DNA of 64,000 bases from positions 62,001 through 126,000 of the forward strand of contig NZ_QHKO01000006.1 in NCBI RefSeq assembly GCF_003260125.1. The letters run 5' to 3'. The position numbers and the translations under genes were made by a program. The notes under the pieces are model-generated. The model was not told where the DNA came from, made no database searches, and saw only the letters and a list, made by a program, of their open reading frames with translations. Position 1 is the first letter of the stretch. Every line of letters begins with the position of its first letter. This stretch comes from Lujinxingia litoralis (GTDB taxonomy: Bacteria; Myxococcota_A; Bradymonadia; Bradymonadales; Bradymonadaceae). Positions 1 through 9,070 of this stretch are shown in pieces.

Positions 1-1404
1 TCCAAGCCTGCCCCCACCGGGGTTCCCGCCGGTCTGGAGCAGTTTGTGGAGGCGTTTCAGCAGGAAGCCAGCCGTCGGCTGACCGGGTTGTCGATTGCGA
101 TGATGGGGATCTTCAGCGAGCAGGGGTCCGAGGAAGCGTTGCAGCAGTCGACCTCGCACCTGCATGCGATTCGCGGTGGCGCGGCGATGCTCGGGCTTAA
201 GCCCGTGGCCGAGGTCACCGGGACCATGGAGCAGGTGCTCGTGGCCATGCGCAAGGTGGAGCCTTCGAAGAGGGCCTGGCCGACCAAAACCCTGCTTCGT
301 GGGTACGCCCTCATCGAAGACGCAGCCCGTGAGAAGGGCGCGCGTATCAATGAGGTGCAGGCCGATGAGATCGTCACCGAACTTCGCAAAACTCTGGGAG
401 AGCTGGGCCAGACGCGTCAGACGGGGAGTGGCGAGCGTCGACAAGAGCCGGTGACGGAGGCGTCGCCAGCAAGCGACGAGCCGAGCGTCGACGCCGCGCG
501 TGAAGCGAGGGCCGCCACGGGTGGCGGAGTCGAGCTTCCAGAGATTCCTCCTGTGCTGGAGGGCGGGGCCGCTGAGCAGACCGATGTTGAAGACGGGCCT
601 GATGCCGAGGTGCTGGAGCAGCGCATCCTGGTGGTGGACGACGTCCCCACCATCGCCGCCAGTGTCGGGTTTATCCTCTCCGATCTGGAGGTACCCATCG
701 ACATCGCGGAGAACGGGGAGGAGGCGCTTCAGATGCTGCAGGAGCAGGCCTACTCGCTGGTGATTTCCGATGTGGATATGCCGCGTATGGATGGCGTGGC
801 GTTGACGCGGATGGTGCGCTCGACGGCAGGGCTCGATCATATCCCGGTGATTCTGCTGACCAGCCTGGATCACCCCGAGTCGCGCGAAGCCGGACTCAAA
901 GCCGGTGCTATCGACTATCTGATCAAGGGGGCCATCGGCGGCGGCGAGCTCGTGAACCGTGTGCGGGAGATCTTGACGGTCGCTCCCTACGTGGAGCGGC
1001 AGGAACCCACCCGCAAGCTGCGCATTTTGGTGGCCGAGGATACCGAGACGGTGGCGGCCTCGATTGCCTTTGTGCTCTCGGAGGGCCCTTACGATATTGT
1101 GTTGGCGACCGATGGCAAGGATGCGCTCTCCAGGATTAAACAGAGTGCGTTTGATCTGTTGATCACCGACATGCAGATGCCCTATATGAGCGGCACGGAG
1201 CTTGTGCGCGCCGTGCGTGGGTTGGGTACCTTTGATAACCTGCCGATTGTGATGCTCACGAGTGTTCAAGAAGAAGAGGAGATCGCCCAGGCGGTTTCTG
1301 CCGGGGTGAATCGCTACTTGATCAAGGGTGAGATTGCCGGTGGGAAGCTATTGAACCTGGTCGAAGAGCTGCTGGCAGCCGATAACGAGGCGCTCGGAGT
1401 CTGA
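1..1404 (+). CDS. Hpt-REC-REC phosphorelay protein, 5' end outside window
   Basis: The frame is open from base 1, so the gene begins upstream. The first ATG is at 46, and numbering here starts there. A histidine phosphotransfer motif (HLHAIRGGAAML, His about 40) is followed by a charged linker and two receiver domains. Receiver 1 has the acidic pair DD at about 198-199, phospho-acceptor Asp about 242 (SDVDMP) and Lys about 294. Receiver 2 has ED at about 331-332, Asp about 375 (TDMQMP) and a late Lys. Known role of such modules: relaying phosphate between His and Asp. The order Hpt-REC-REC suggests the tail of a CheA-like or other hybrid kinase, but no kinase core is visible here. It is followed 30 bp later by a lone receiver gene, so the two probably belong to one pathway. 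Confidence 0.85.
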   Translation, partial: SKPAPTGVPAGLEQFVEAFQQEASRRLTGLSIAMMGIFSEQGSEEALQQSTSHLHAIRGGAAMLGLKPVAEVTGTMEQVLVAMRKVEPSKRAWPTKTLLRGYALIEDAAREKGARINEVQADEIVTELRKTLGELGQTRQTGSGERRQEPVTEASPASDEPSVDAAREARAATGGGVELPEIPPVLEGGAAEQTDVEDGPDAEVLEQRILVVDDVPTIAASVGFILSDLEVPIDIAENGEEALQMLQEQAYSLVISDVDMPRMDGVALTRMVRSTAGLDHIPVILLTSLDHPESREAGLKAGAIDYLIKGAIGGGELVNRVREILTVAPYVERQEPTRKLRILVAEDTETVAASIAFVLSEGPYDIVLATDGKDALSRIKQSAFDLLITDMQMPYMSGTELVRAVRGLGTFDNLPIVMLTSVQEEEEIAQAVSAGVNRYLIKGEIAGGKLLNLVEELLAADNEALGV

Positions 1405-1434
1405 GCAGGCGGCAAGGTTTAAAGGGAAGGTTTC

Positions 1435-1806
1435 ATGGCTCGGGTATTGATCGTCGAGGATAGTCCGCTCATCGTGCAGATGCTGACGATGGTGTGTCAG
1501 GGCGCGGGGCACCAGGTGGTGGCGTGTGAGCGCTTTGGGGAGGTCAGCCAGGCGGCGGCGCAGGGGGTCGACGTGGTGATCACGGATCTGAACCTGCCCG
1601 AAGTCCCGGATGATGACACGGTGCGTGCGCTTCGGGAGATCGCGGCGCTTAAGCATCTGCCGATGATCATTATCTCGGGTCGGCCCAGGGCCGAACTCGA
1701 GATGATTGCGGCCGAACGGGGGGCGCAGGGGGCGTTGTCGAAAGACGAGGGGATGCCCGTCATTGCCGCGGAACTTCCTCCGATGATCGACGCGCTGGTT
1801 GGCTGA
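1435..1806 (+). CDS. single-domain response regulator (CheY-like)
   Basis: This 123-residue protein is a bare receiver domain. It has the acidic pair E8-D9, phospho-acceptor Asp about 51 (ITDLNLPE), the Ser of the IIISG strand and a late conserved Lys (ALSKDEG). There is no output domain, so it should act by protein-protein contact, as CheY or Spo0F do. A GGAAGG ribosome site sits 4 bases before the ATG. It lies directly after the Hpt-REC-REC gene on the same strand, so that protein is the likely phosphodonor (inference). The gene converges with the TPR gene at the end of the secretion operon. Confidence 0.88.
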   Translation: MARVLIVEDSPLIVQMLTMVCQGAGHQVVACERFGEVSQAAAQGVDVVITDLNLPEVPDDDTVRALREIAALKHLPMIIISGRPRAELEMIAAERGAQGALSKDEGMPVIAAELPPMIDALVG

Positions 1807-1830
1807 ACGCGTCAACCCCTCGCCATAGCG

Positions 1831-2235
1831 TCAGTACACAACAGCCTCCGGGGGGCACATCCGCAGCAGGGCACACGCTCGCCGGAAGCGGCGGTCCGTC
1901 TTCGGGAGGGCCCGGGTGACCTGAGCGATGGCTGCGCGAGCCGTGCGGGCGTCGCCGCAGAGGATTTTGGCCTCGGCCAGGGCCAGCCATACCTCCGGGC
2001 GATGGTCGCCCAGCTGAGTCGCTTGCACGAAGGCCTGGGCGGCATCGCTGATGTGGCCTCGGCGGCGCAGCGAGGCTCCCAGATAGTACCAGGCTTCGCC
2101 GCAGCCGGGGTCCAGGGTCAGCAGGCCGCGGGAGAGGGTCTCGCTTTTGTGAAGGTGTCCGCGCTCTAGATGCCAGTACGCCAGATGCAGTAGTGCCTGG
2201 CGGAGGTCCGACTCCGGGCCTGGGTGAGCGTTCAT
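1831..2235 (-). CDS. TPR protein at the end of the type III secretion operon
   Basis: The 134-residue protein is made of tetratricopeptide-like helical pairs: HLAYWHLERGHLHKSETL, then CGEAWYYLGASLRRRGHISDAAQAF, then a third pair. Its start overlaps the sctU stop in an ATGA junction, so the two are translationally coupled. Small TPR proteins of this size are used as translocator chaperones (SycD/LcrH type) in type III systems. The fold, size and coupling fit that role, but specific chaperone residues cannot be assigned from sequence alone. Alternative: a general TPR scaffold. Confidence 0.75.
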   Translation of the reverse strand: MNAHPGPESDLRQALLHLAYWHLERGHLHKSETLSRGLLTLDPGCGEAWYYLGASLRRRGHISDAAQAFVQATQLGDHRPEVWLALAEAKILCGDARTARAAIAQVTRALPKTDRRFRRACALLRMCPPEAVVY

Positions 2236-3302
2236 CGGTGCTCCTGAGGTTGGGAAGAGGCGCCTTCGCGCAGGTTGTAGATGTGGCGCAGGATCTGGGC
2301 CACGGGTTCAAAAAACTCTTCGGGGATTTCGGTGTTATCGCCGAGTTCCACCAGGGCGCGGGCCAGCGAGACATTGTGAACTACGGGCACGTTGTGACGG
2401 TAGGCCGCCCGTTTGATGACCTGAGCAGTGACGCCGCGACCGCTGGCGACGATGGTGGGCGCGCGCATCGCGTCGGGGTCGTAGCTCAGCGCCACGGCCA
2501 CGTGGGTGGGGTTGACCACCACCGCATCCGCGTCGCGAACTCGGGAGAGGCTACCGCCGGCCAGCAGCTCCCGGTGGAATTGTTTGCGTTTCCCTTTGAT
2601 CTGCCCGTCGCCCTCGCTCTCTTTATGCTCCCGTTTGATCTCATGCTTGGCCATGCGCAGTCCTTTGGTGAAGTTGTGGCGTTGCAGGAGAAGATCGACC
2701 ACGCCGAAGATGATCAATCCGCTGACCAGATAGGTGGTGAGTCGAAAGGTGGCTGCTCCCAGGGCTCCCAGGGCTCCCAAAAGTTCCCCACCCGGAGCGC
2801 GGGCCATCGGCGGCAGCCAATCGCGCAGCACGCCGTAGCCGACGCATCCCATCAGGCTGAGTTTCAACAGGTTCTTGATGAGTTCGACCGCCCGCTCCTT
2901 CGAGACGATTTTTTTGGCGCCCTGGACCGGATCCAGGCGTTTGGGATCGGGGATGAGCGGCTTGATGACAAAGAGCGCGCCCACTTGAAGGTAGGTGGTG
3001 AGCGCGGCAGCGACGAAAGCCGCTCCGAGCACCGGTATCAGCGCCCGGGCCAACGCCCCCAGGGACTCCTGCAGCAGGGCCCCCACCACGGTCGTATCCA
3101 GGGTGGGGCGAGTGCTGAGTTCAATTGCTCGCGCGGTGAGGGCGGCGAGCTCTTTGACCACCAGGGGGAGTGAGAGCGCCAGGGTGGCCAGGGCTGCCAG
3201 CATGACGGCCACCCCGGTGAACTCGGCGGATTTGGCGACTTTTCCGTCTTTTCGGGCCTGTCGGAGCTTCTTTGGGGTGGGTTTTTCGGTCTTTTCGCTC
3301 AT
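2232..3302 (-). CDS. sctU: type III secretion export gate switch protein SctU (FlhB/YscU family)
   Basis: The protein has 356 residues. The N-terminal signature SEKTEKPTPKKLRQARKDG is typical of SctU/FlhB. Four hydrophobic segments follow, then a cytoplasmic domain with the autocleavage motif NPTH (about 264-267). In this family, cleavage between Asn and Pro switches export from early to late substrates. The N-terminus reads closer to non-flagellar SctU than to FlhB. The gene overlaps sctT upstream and the TPR gene downstream by 4 bases each (ATGA), a tightly coupled operon. No flhA/sctV or ATPase gene is in view, so the rest of the apparatus must lie elsewhere. Confidence 0.93.
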   Translation of the reverse strand: MSEKTEKPTPKKLRQARKDGKVAKSAEFTGVAVMLAALATLALSLPLVVKELAALTARAIELSTRPTLDTTVVGALLQESLGALARALIPVLGAAFVAAALTTYLQVGALFVIKPLIPDPKRLDPVQGAKKIVSKERAVELIKNLLKLSLMGCVGYGVLRDWLPPMARAPGGELLGALGALGAATFRLTTYLVSGLIIFGVVDLLLQRHNFTKGLRMAKHEIKREHKESEGDGQIKGKRKQFHRELLAGGSLSRVRDADAVVVNPTHVAVALSYDPDAMRAPTIVASGRGVTAQVIKRAAYRHNVPVVHNVSLARALVELGDNTEIPEEFFEPVAQILRHIYNLREGASSQPQEHR

Positions 3303-4141
3303 GGAGGACCTCCGAAGAGCGCGGGCAAGGTCTCCAGGTAGGTGAGATCTTCGAGCGCCCGGTTGGCGAAGAGGTCGAGCACCACATCGAGCCCCAGCAG
3401 CAGCACAAACGCGGCGACGGCGGCCTTGAGGGGCATGCCCAGGAAGAAGACGTTGATCTGGGGGGCTGACTTGTTGACCAGAGCCAGGAAGACGTTGACC
3501 AGAAGGATGGCCGCGATGACCGGGAAGGCCATCAGAACGCCCAGGGCGATCGCATCAGCGGTGAGTCTTAAGAGGAGTTCGGCGCTCTGCGCGAGGAGTT
3601 CGGTGCCGGCCGCGCTCTCCCCTCCGATGAAGGCGTGGGGGGGCAGGCGCTCAAAGCTCTTGGCCAGCCCCCACAGGACGAGGCGGTGGCCGCCAATTGC
3701 AAAGAAGATGACGATCGAGAGTTGCAGCAGGAAGTTGGTGGTGGGGGAGACTCGCTCGGGGAGTTGAGGGGCAAGCGAGGTGGCCTGGGTGAGGCCGGCG
3801 TTGTTGTCGATGAGCTGACCGGCCACGCGTATGGCTTCAAAGCTGAGCGCAGCGACAAAGCCCAGCGTAAAGCCGACCAGGACTTCTTTGAGGAGCAGGA
3901 GCCCCAGGAGTGCGGTGCTTTCGGGGATGTGAGCGGCCGTGCCCTGGAGCCAGACCGTGGGAAAGATCAGCGCGCCGAGCGTGATGGTGATGGCGAGTTT
4001 GACCGTCTGCGGGGTGGCTTTCCCTCCAAAATAGGGCACGATCTGCACGATCGGGATCAGACGCGCGGCGATGAGCGACGCCAGCGCGATGCCCTGAAAG
4101 GCCATCGTTTGAAAGGCCGGGTTTTGGAAAAGTTCGCGCAT
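3299..4141 (-). CDS. sctT: type III secretion export gate protein SctT (FliR family)
   Basis: The protein has 280 residues with about six hydrophobic segments: LIAARLIPIVQIVPYFGG near the start, then LAITITLGALIFPTVW, VGFTLGFVAALSFEAIRVAGQLID and others. This matches SctT/FliR, which forms the export gate with SctR and SctS. The start at 4141 (MRELFQNPAFQT) is preferred because the frame upstream, although open, overlaps sctS in low-quality sequence and does not resemble the family. It follows sctS by 70 bases and overlaps sctU by 4. Confidence 0.9.
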   Translation of the reverse strand: MRELFQNPAFQTMAFQGIALASLIAARLIPIVQIVPYFGGKATPQTVKLAITITLGALIFPTVWLQGTAAHIPESTALLGLLLLKEVLVGFTLGFVAALSFEAIRVAGQLIDNNAGLTQATSLAPQLPERVSPTTNFLLQLSIVIFFAIGGHRLVLWGLAKSFERLPPHAFIGGESAAGTELLAQSAELLLRLTADAIALGVLMAFPVIAAILLVNVFLALVNKSAPQINVFFLGMPLKAAVAAFVLLLGLDVVLDLFANRALEDLTYLETLPALFGGPP

Positions 4142-4211
4142 GGGCCGAGGTCCCGTATCGACGCCCCACTGCTCGCCGCCGATGTTTCGCTGTGGTGAGG
4201 GGAAGGGATGA

Positions 4212-4475
4212 TTAAAAGTAGTTGGGAAAGCCTTCGAAGAGGGCGTGGGTGAAGCGCACCAGCTGGCTGCCGATCCAGGGGCCGGCGATGGCCAGGCTGG
4301 CGAAGACCGCGATGAGCTTGGGCACAAAGGTCAGCGTCTGTTCCTGGATCTGAGTGGTGGCCTGGACCACGCTCACCGCCAGTCCCACGCCCATGCTGGC
4401 GAGCAGCGGGGGGGCCGAGGTGATGAGGACCAGCCAGAGCCCTTCGCGGGCCACCTGTAAGATGTAGTCTTCCAC
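4212..4475 (-). CDS. sctS: type III secretion export gate protein SctS (FliQ family)
   Basis: The 87-residue protein has two hydrophobic hairpin segments joined by the family loop VVQATTQIQEQTLTFVPKL. This is the diagnostic SctS/FliQ region, and the length matches the family (about 85-90). The start is GTG with a GGGAG ribosome site just upstream. In the assembled gate, SctS subunits wrap around SctR and SctT at the inner membrane. It sits between sctR and sctT in the canonical order. Confidence 0.93.
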   Translation of the reverse strand: MEDYILQVAREGLWLVLITSAPPLLASMGVGLAVSVVQATTQIQEQTLTFVPKLIAVFASLAIAGPWIGSQLVRFTHALFEGFPNYF

Positions 4476-4499
4476 GGGAGGCTCCCGGATGATTGAAGG

Positions 4500-5249
4500 T
4501 CAGACGTAGCCGAGGATCAGGCCCTTAACGACCAGGTACCAGCCGTCGACGAGTACGAAGAGCAGGAGCTTAAAGGGCAGGCTCACGGTGGTGGGGCTGA
4601 GCATATGCATCCCTAAGCTGAGCAGGATGTTGGCCACCACCAGATCGACGATGATGAAGGGCATGAAGAGGATAAAGCCGATGGTGAAGGCCTCTTTGAG
4701 TTCGGTGATTACGAAGGCGGGGACCACCACCAGGAGGTCTTCGGCGGCGACATTCTGGTGTTGTTCGGGGGGGCGAAGCTCAATGGCCAGCTCGTGCAGG
4801 AGCAGGCGATCTTCGGTGTCGGCGTGGCGCATTAAGAAGGCGCGCAGGGGCTGGCTGGCGGCCTGTGAGGCTTCTTCGATGCTGCTGAAGTTCACCTGGA
4901 GTTCGCCGCTTTCGTAGGCTTCCAGGTGCGGCTTAAGCTCCTGGAAGATGTCGTGACCGACCGGCGCCATGATGTAGACGCTGAGCAGGATCGCCAGGCC
5001 CGTGATGACCGTGTTCGGTGGGACCTGCTGCGCGCCGATGGCCGTGCGCAAGATCGAGAGCACCACGGCCACCTTCACAAAGCTCGTGACCAGGATCAGG
5101 GCAAAGGGCAGCAAGGAGAGCCCGGCCAGCAGCGCGGTGAGCGCAAGGGGGCTCTGGGCATCCGGGGCGATGCTCTCCTGGGCGGAGGCCAACGTCGGCA
5201 TCAGCGCGAGAGTCAGGGCACTTAGAAAGGCAACATGACGAGGGGACAC
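4500..5249 (-). CDS. sctR: type III secretion export gate protein SctR (FliP family)
   Basis: The protein has 249 residues. A cleavable-looking signal sequence (HVAFLSALTLALMPTLASAQ) precedes the family core. The core contains TSFVKVAVVLSILRTAIGAQQVPPN, which with the following VYIMAPVG resembles non-flagellar SctR (QQ-PPN) more than FliP. A signal peptide, however, is more usual for FliP. A GTG start lies after GGAGATCCTC. SctR is the core of the export gate. The mixed features fit the deep-branching non-flagellar systems known from Myxococcota (inference). Confidence 0.92.
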   Translation of the reverse strand: MSPRHVAFLSALTLALMPTLASAQESIAPDAQSPLALTALLAGLSLLPFALILVTSFVKVAVVLSILRTAIGAQQVPPNTVITGLAILLSVYIMAPVGHDIFQELKPHLEAYESGELQVNFSSIEEASQAASQPLRAFLMRHADTEDRLLLHELAIELRPPEQHQNVAAEDLLVVVPAFVITELKEAFTIGFILFMPFIIVDLVVANILLSLGMHMLSPTTVSLPFKLLLFVLVDGWYLVVKGLILGYV

Positions 5250-5371
5250 GAGGATCTCCGCAAGCTCGAGGTGACGAGGCGAATGCTTCGACTCTTATTG
5301 TCGAGACGAGCGCGGAGGTTTTGCGTGGGACGTGCGTTTTTCTGATCTTTTTTAGGGGTCAGCGATGCGTT

Positions 5372-5788
5372 TCAGCGATGCGTTTCAACGTTTTCGGCGT
5401 GCTCTCGCGTGCTGAGTTCGGCCGGGGAGACCGAAATGCGCTCGTCGGTCGGTGTTTCGTGAAGGGGGAGCGCGAGGTCGCAGGCGTCGGGATCGGGGGC
5501 CTCTAAGGAGGGCGCTTCGGTCGATTGCCAGGGCTCCGGGTTGAGCTCTCCCAGGGGTTGAAGTCCGTGCTCGGTGCTGGCCAGGAGCCAGTGCTGCTCG
5601 CCAGTGCGCACCACCAGCAGGCTGCGTCGAGGTTCGATGAAGTGGCGCTCAAGCACCTCGATGTGCCCCTCCGAGGAGGGGGAGCGGCGCTTCACGTGGC
5701 GCGCCAGCAGGCGCAGGGCCACGTAGGCCAGCGCCAGTACGCCACCGAGTACAATCAGGGTGCGAAGGAATAACCATCCATACGCCAC
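5372..5788 (-). CDS. FliO-like bitopic membrane protein
   Basis: A single N-terminal transmembrane segment (LIVLGGVLALAYVALRLLA) is followed by a short cytoplasmic domain with the FliO pattern: a basic stretch, then IEVLERHFIEPRRSLLVVR and WLLASTEHGLQPL. A low-complexity acidic tail ends the protein. FliO chaperones FliP in flagellar assembly. Here it precedes a SctR-type gene in the same order (O-P-Q-R-B), so it probably helps assemble this gate. The chosen GTG start at 5788 has a strong GGGGAGG site 5 bases upstream. An ATG at 5812 lacks one. A gap of 122 bases separates it from sctR. Confidence 0.7.
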   Translation of the reverse strand: MAYGWLFLRTLIVLGGVLALAYVALRLLARHVKRRSPSSEGHIEVLERHFIEPRRSLLVVRTGEQHWLLASTEHGLQPLGELNPEPWQSTEAPSLEAPDPDACDLALPLHETPTDERISVSPAELSTREHAENVETHR

Positions 5789-5863
5789 GGCAACCTCCCC
5801 GTGAGGGCTCATGCTGAGTGAAGAGGGGGGAGGATGGCAGAGTTGCCCGCGAAGCGCCAGCGC

Positions 5864-6715
5864 TCAGGAGCAGGGGGCGTTGCTCAGGTCCTTGAGTTCC
5901 ACCACCTGGGGGGCCGACGCCAGCCGGGAGAGCAGGGCGTCGACCTCGCAGCGCCGGAGCTCGGGCGAACCACTGATGGTGAGGGTGTCGAGGCGCTGCA
6001 GGGCATCCAGGCCGCCAAGGGTGTGGAGCTTCGGGTTGGCGTGGAGGTGCAGGGCGTGGAGCGCGTGGAGGTTTTCGGGGCCTTTAAGGGAGCGAAGGTT
6101 GGGGTTGGCGTGAAGGCTCAATGTGGCGGCGCGTTCCAGGTGCGTAAGCCCCTGGAGATCTTCGAGGCGCTGGAGGTTGGCCAGGGTGATACCGCGCTCG
6201 GCGGCGCGGGGATCATCGGGCCGGGAGACCTCCCGAAGCTCGGAGAAGGCGTGGAGATCGCTCAGTAAGGGCGTGCGGTCGATACGGAGTCCCAGAAGGC
6301 GGTTGAGGTGGGGGAAGTTCGGGAGGTGTTGAAGCACGGGGTTGTTGACGATCTCGATGTTGCCGACGTGGCGCAGGCCCGTCAGCGCATCCACATGCGT
6401 GAGTTCGGCGTTGCCGACAAAGCGCAGCGAGGTGTCGATGGTCGAGAGCCCGGTGAATCCCTGCAGACTCACGGTGGTGTCGAGGCTAAAGGTCAGCGCA
6501 CGGGCCCGCGAGCACATCGCCTTACAGGTGTGCTCCAGTTCGTCGACGGTGCGCAGCGTGACGCGCGTGCCTTCCAGCACGCAATCGTCGACGGGCGCGG
6601 TCTCCAGGCAGGCTGGAGGCGTGCGTTCGGAGGCCGAGCCGGTGCAGGCAAGGGCTCCCAGGGTGAGGGCGGTCAGGGCCAGGCGGCGAAATGGTGTCGT
6701 GCAGAAGGTGTCCAT
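5864..6715 (-). CDS. lipoprotein with leucine-rich / receptor-L-like repeats
   Basis: The protein has 283 residues. A signal peptide ends in the lipobox LGALAC, so it is predicted to be lipid-anchored. Residues about 60-270 are repeats of the form LxxLxGLxxLxxVxxLxIxxNPxL, as in FTGLSTIDTSLRFVGNAELTHV and LTHLERAATLSLHANPNLRSL. These resemble bacterial leucine-rich/receptor-L folds that present a binding surface. Paired cysteines (PACLETAPVDDCVL, HTCKAMCSRA) suggest disulfides in an exported protein. No enzymatic motif is visible. It lies 57 bases downstream of the next lipoprotein gene on the same strand. Confidence 0.72.
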   Translation of the reverse strand: MDTFCTTPFRRLALTALTLGALACTGSASERTPPACLETAPVDDCVLEGTRVTLRTVDELEHTCKAMCSRARALTFSLDTTVSLQGFTGLSTIDTSLRFVGNAELTHVDALTGLRHVGNIEIVNNPVLQHLPNFPHLNRLLGLRIDRTPLLSDLHAFSELREVSRPDDPRAAERGITLANLQRLEDLQGLTHLERAATLSLHANPNLRSLKGPENLHALHALHLHANPKLHTLGGLDALQRLDTLTISGSPELRRCEVDALLSRLASAPQVVELKDLSNAPCS

Positions 6716-6772
6716 GGTGGGCTCGCTTCGGAGGGGCGGGGCGTGTGCCCCTGTCGACCCTATTCGAAAGGT

Positions 6773-8920
6773 TCAGGGGGCGTCGGCATAGCGGATGCAG
6801 CGGGCGGAGGCCCGCACCTGTTTTCCGGCGGCCGCGCGCACCCGGAGTTCCCACACGTTGTAGGAGGGGCTGAGCTCGATGAGTTCGGTCCTTCCGTCGA
6901 ATCTCCCAGATATTTCGGTGAGATAGCAGTAGGCTTCATCGATCGGGGCCAGGGCGCGCCGGGCTTCGGAGGAGGGGGCCTCGGGGGAGGCCGGCGGCGT
7001 TTGCAGGCTGTATTCGCCCGCCGGCCAGATATGGCGTTGCACGCCGCCTTCTCCGGGCTCGCTGAGCGTGCCAAAGGAGAGGACGCGCGCCTGGAGCTCG
7101 TCTACGTCGCTGACCAGGGTGCTCAACGCCATCACCGAGGAGGGTTCAAGCGTGGTCTCCACGTAGGTTTGCAGGCCGTTGAGCCGACCGCCCACGCCGA
7201 TCAGGGCGTGGGCCTGATCGCGGAAGCCGATCCCCAGGGTCTGGGATCGGGAGGGGGTGAAGAGGTCGAGGAGGTCGTCCCGCTCCGGCGCCATACTCGT
7301 CGCCCCAAAGAGTGCCCGGGGGATGCAGGAGGCGCCGGCACGTAGCAGCTGACCCGGGGTCTGGGGGAGTCGCTTTGATTTGAGATCCACCCGCCAGATT
7401 CCCATTCCAGAGCTCGCGTCGGTTTCTTTTTTGAGCATCACCGACTCGCCGCCGCCGGCGAAGTGGCCGCTGATGTGGTTGAGGGTGCAGATCCAGTCGT
7501 CGGCGTTGGCAAAACGACCGCCGTTCGAGACCCTGCCCTGTTCGAAGACGAAGAGGCTGGGCTCGAATCGGCCGGTTGGCAGAAACTCCTTAAAGTGCTC
7601 CGGCAGCCTCAACTCGTCGAGGTGCGCCAGCAGGGTGTCGGGATCGCAGTCGGGCGGGGGAGTACACGCGGTGCATAAGGTCGGGGCGTCGGGTTGGTGG
7701 GCGACCTGGTTTTCCACGGCGGCGGCGCAGGTGTCGGTGACTCGGGTGTAGGCGTCGATGCAGCGATCGACCTCGTCGACCCACTCGCGAACCTGGGTCT
7801 GGCGGGTGGTGGACAAGGAGCCCCAGGACATCCGCCAGGGGTTTTCGATGGCCCAGCGCATGAGTTGCCAGCGGGCGTTGAGTTCGCTTCCCGATGACAT
7901 CAGCGCGGCGCGCTGCGCATCGAAGTGGTGCAGGCAGTCGAGTTCGTCGGCAAAGGCATCGGCGTGGCAGTAGACAAGTTCAACGGAGTCGTAGGGTCTG
8001 GTGGCGTACTGGTAGGTCACGCCGAACCAGGGGTGCTCATAGACCTGGTTCTGTCGGAGTTCGGAGAGCGACTGCGAGATCTGCTGGTGGATCTGGGGTG
8101 TCCTGGCGAAGTCGTAGGGCTGCCAGGCCTCGGGCGTGAGGATGTCGGAGATGCTCTTGATTCCCATCGGGTAGAGGTGCCAGCCCATCCGCGCAAAGGG
8201 GCTCTCCACCAGGCTGCTGTACCAGCTGATCGCAGGGTCGTCCCCCCAGCCGGTGAGTCGGTTGAAGGGGAGGACGTTGCGCAGGTCACCGCGCTCTTCA
8301 CGGCTTAGATCGGTGACGTCGGCCAGGAGGAGAAAGATGCGGCCCAGCACCTCGATGTTGACGTAGGCGCTACCGCAGCGCCGGGCGAACTCCCCGGGTG
8401 TTGCTGGCCGCTCTTCTGGCGAAAGTCCGCAGGTGCTCTCCGGCGCGTAGGTGGAGACACCGTTGTCGTAGATGGGGCCATAGGGATGGAGCGAACGAAC
8501 CAGGTGAGGTGTGGTCAGCACCAGCCATACGACCTCGCGAGCCCCCTGGTCGGCGAGCTCGGTGTGGCGCGCTTCGAGCCGAGTGGCCAGGCTATCTGCC
8601 CCCGGTAGCTCGGGCGCGAGGAGCTGACGGACCTCCCGGGAGGTCTGGGCCGGCGTCTGACTGAATCCGGCGAGCGAGATAGCCCCGGCGGAGACGTTTT
8701 GGACCCGATAGGTGTAGTTCGCCAGGCAGAGCTCTTCGCCAGGTGCGGCCTCCCCGCTGAGCGTGCCCCCCGGGAGCACCCCGGCTCCGGGGGATTGATA
8801 GGGGACCAGCGCGTGCTTTGCGCTGTGGGAGGCCTGCAGGGAGGGATCTTCACAGCCCGCCACCACAAGGGAAGCGAGCGCCAGAGCCTGGAGCATGCCG
8901 GGAAGAAATAGGCGCATCAT
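6773..8920 (-). CDS. large lipoprotein of unknown function
   Basis: The protein has 715 residues beginning with a signal peptide and lipobox (LVVAGC, followed by EDPS). The mature part is not a family I recognise. It is rich in Trp and Tyr, has scattered Cys pairs including a CTACTPPPDC cluster near residue 420, and no obvious repeats. The paired cysteines and lipobox support an outer-membrane or periplasmic lipoprotein. The 57-base gap to the LRR lipoprotein downstream suggests co-transcription. Confidence 0.75.
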   Translation of the reverse strand: MMRLFLPGMLQALALASLVVAGCEDPSLQASHSAKHALVPYQSPGAGVLPGGTLSGEAAPGEELCLANYTYRVQNVSAGAISLAGFSQTPAQTSREVRQLLAPELPGADSLATRLEARHTELADQGAREVVWLVLTTPHLVRSLHPYGPIYDNGVSTYAPESTCGLSPEERPATPGEFARRCGSAYVNIEVLGRIFLLLADVTDLSREERGDLRNVLPFNRLTGWGDDPAISWYSSLVESPFARMGWHLYPMGIKSISDILTPEAWQPYDFARTPQIHQQISQSLSELRQNQVYEHPWFGVTYQYATRPYDSVELVYCHADAFADELDCLHHFDAQRAALMSSGSELNARWQLMRWAIENPWRMSWGSLSTTRQTQVREWVDEVDRCIDAYTRVTDTCAAAVENQVAHQPDAPTLCTACTPPPDCDPDTLLAHLDELRLPEHFKEFLPTGRFEPSLFVFEQGRVSNGGRFANADDWICTLNHISGHFAGGGESVMLKKETDASSGMGIWRVDLKSKRLPQTPGQLLRAGASCIPRALFGATSMAPERDDLLDLFTPSRSQTLGIGFRDQAHALIGVGGRLNGLQTYVETTLEPSSVMALSTLVSDVDELQARVLSFGTLSEPGEGGVQRHIWPAGEYSLQTPPASPEAPSSEARRALAPIDEAYCYLTEISGRFDGRTELIELSPSYNVWELRVRAAAGKQVRASARCIRYADAP

Positions 8921-9070
8921 CTCATCATCCGCAGAAGGTTAGCCGAAGACTCGGGCGCGGAAGAGGAGACGATGTGTCGCCCCCGGCGCCCACCTGGAAG
9001 TATTTAACTTCACTCTAAAGGGTGAGACGCGGAGGGCGCAGCAATTTGTGCAAGCGAGTTGCCGGGGGGC

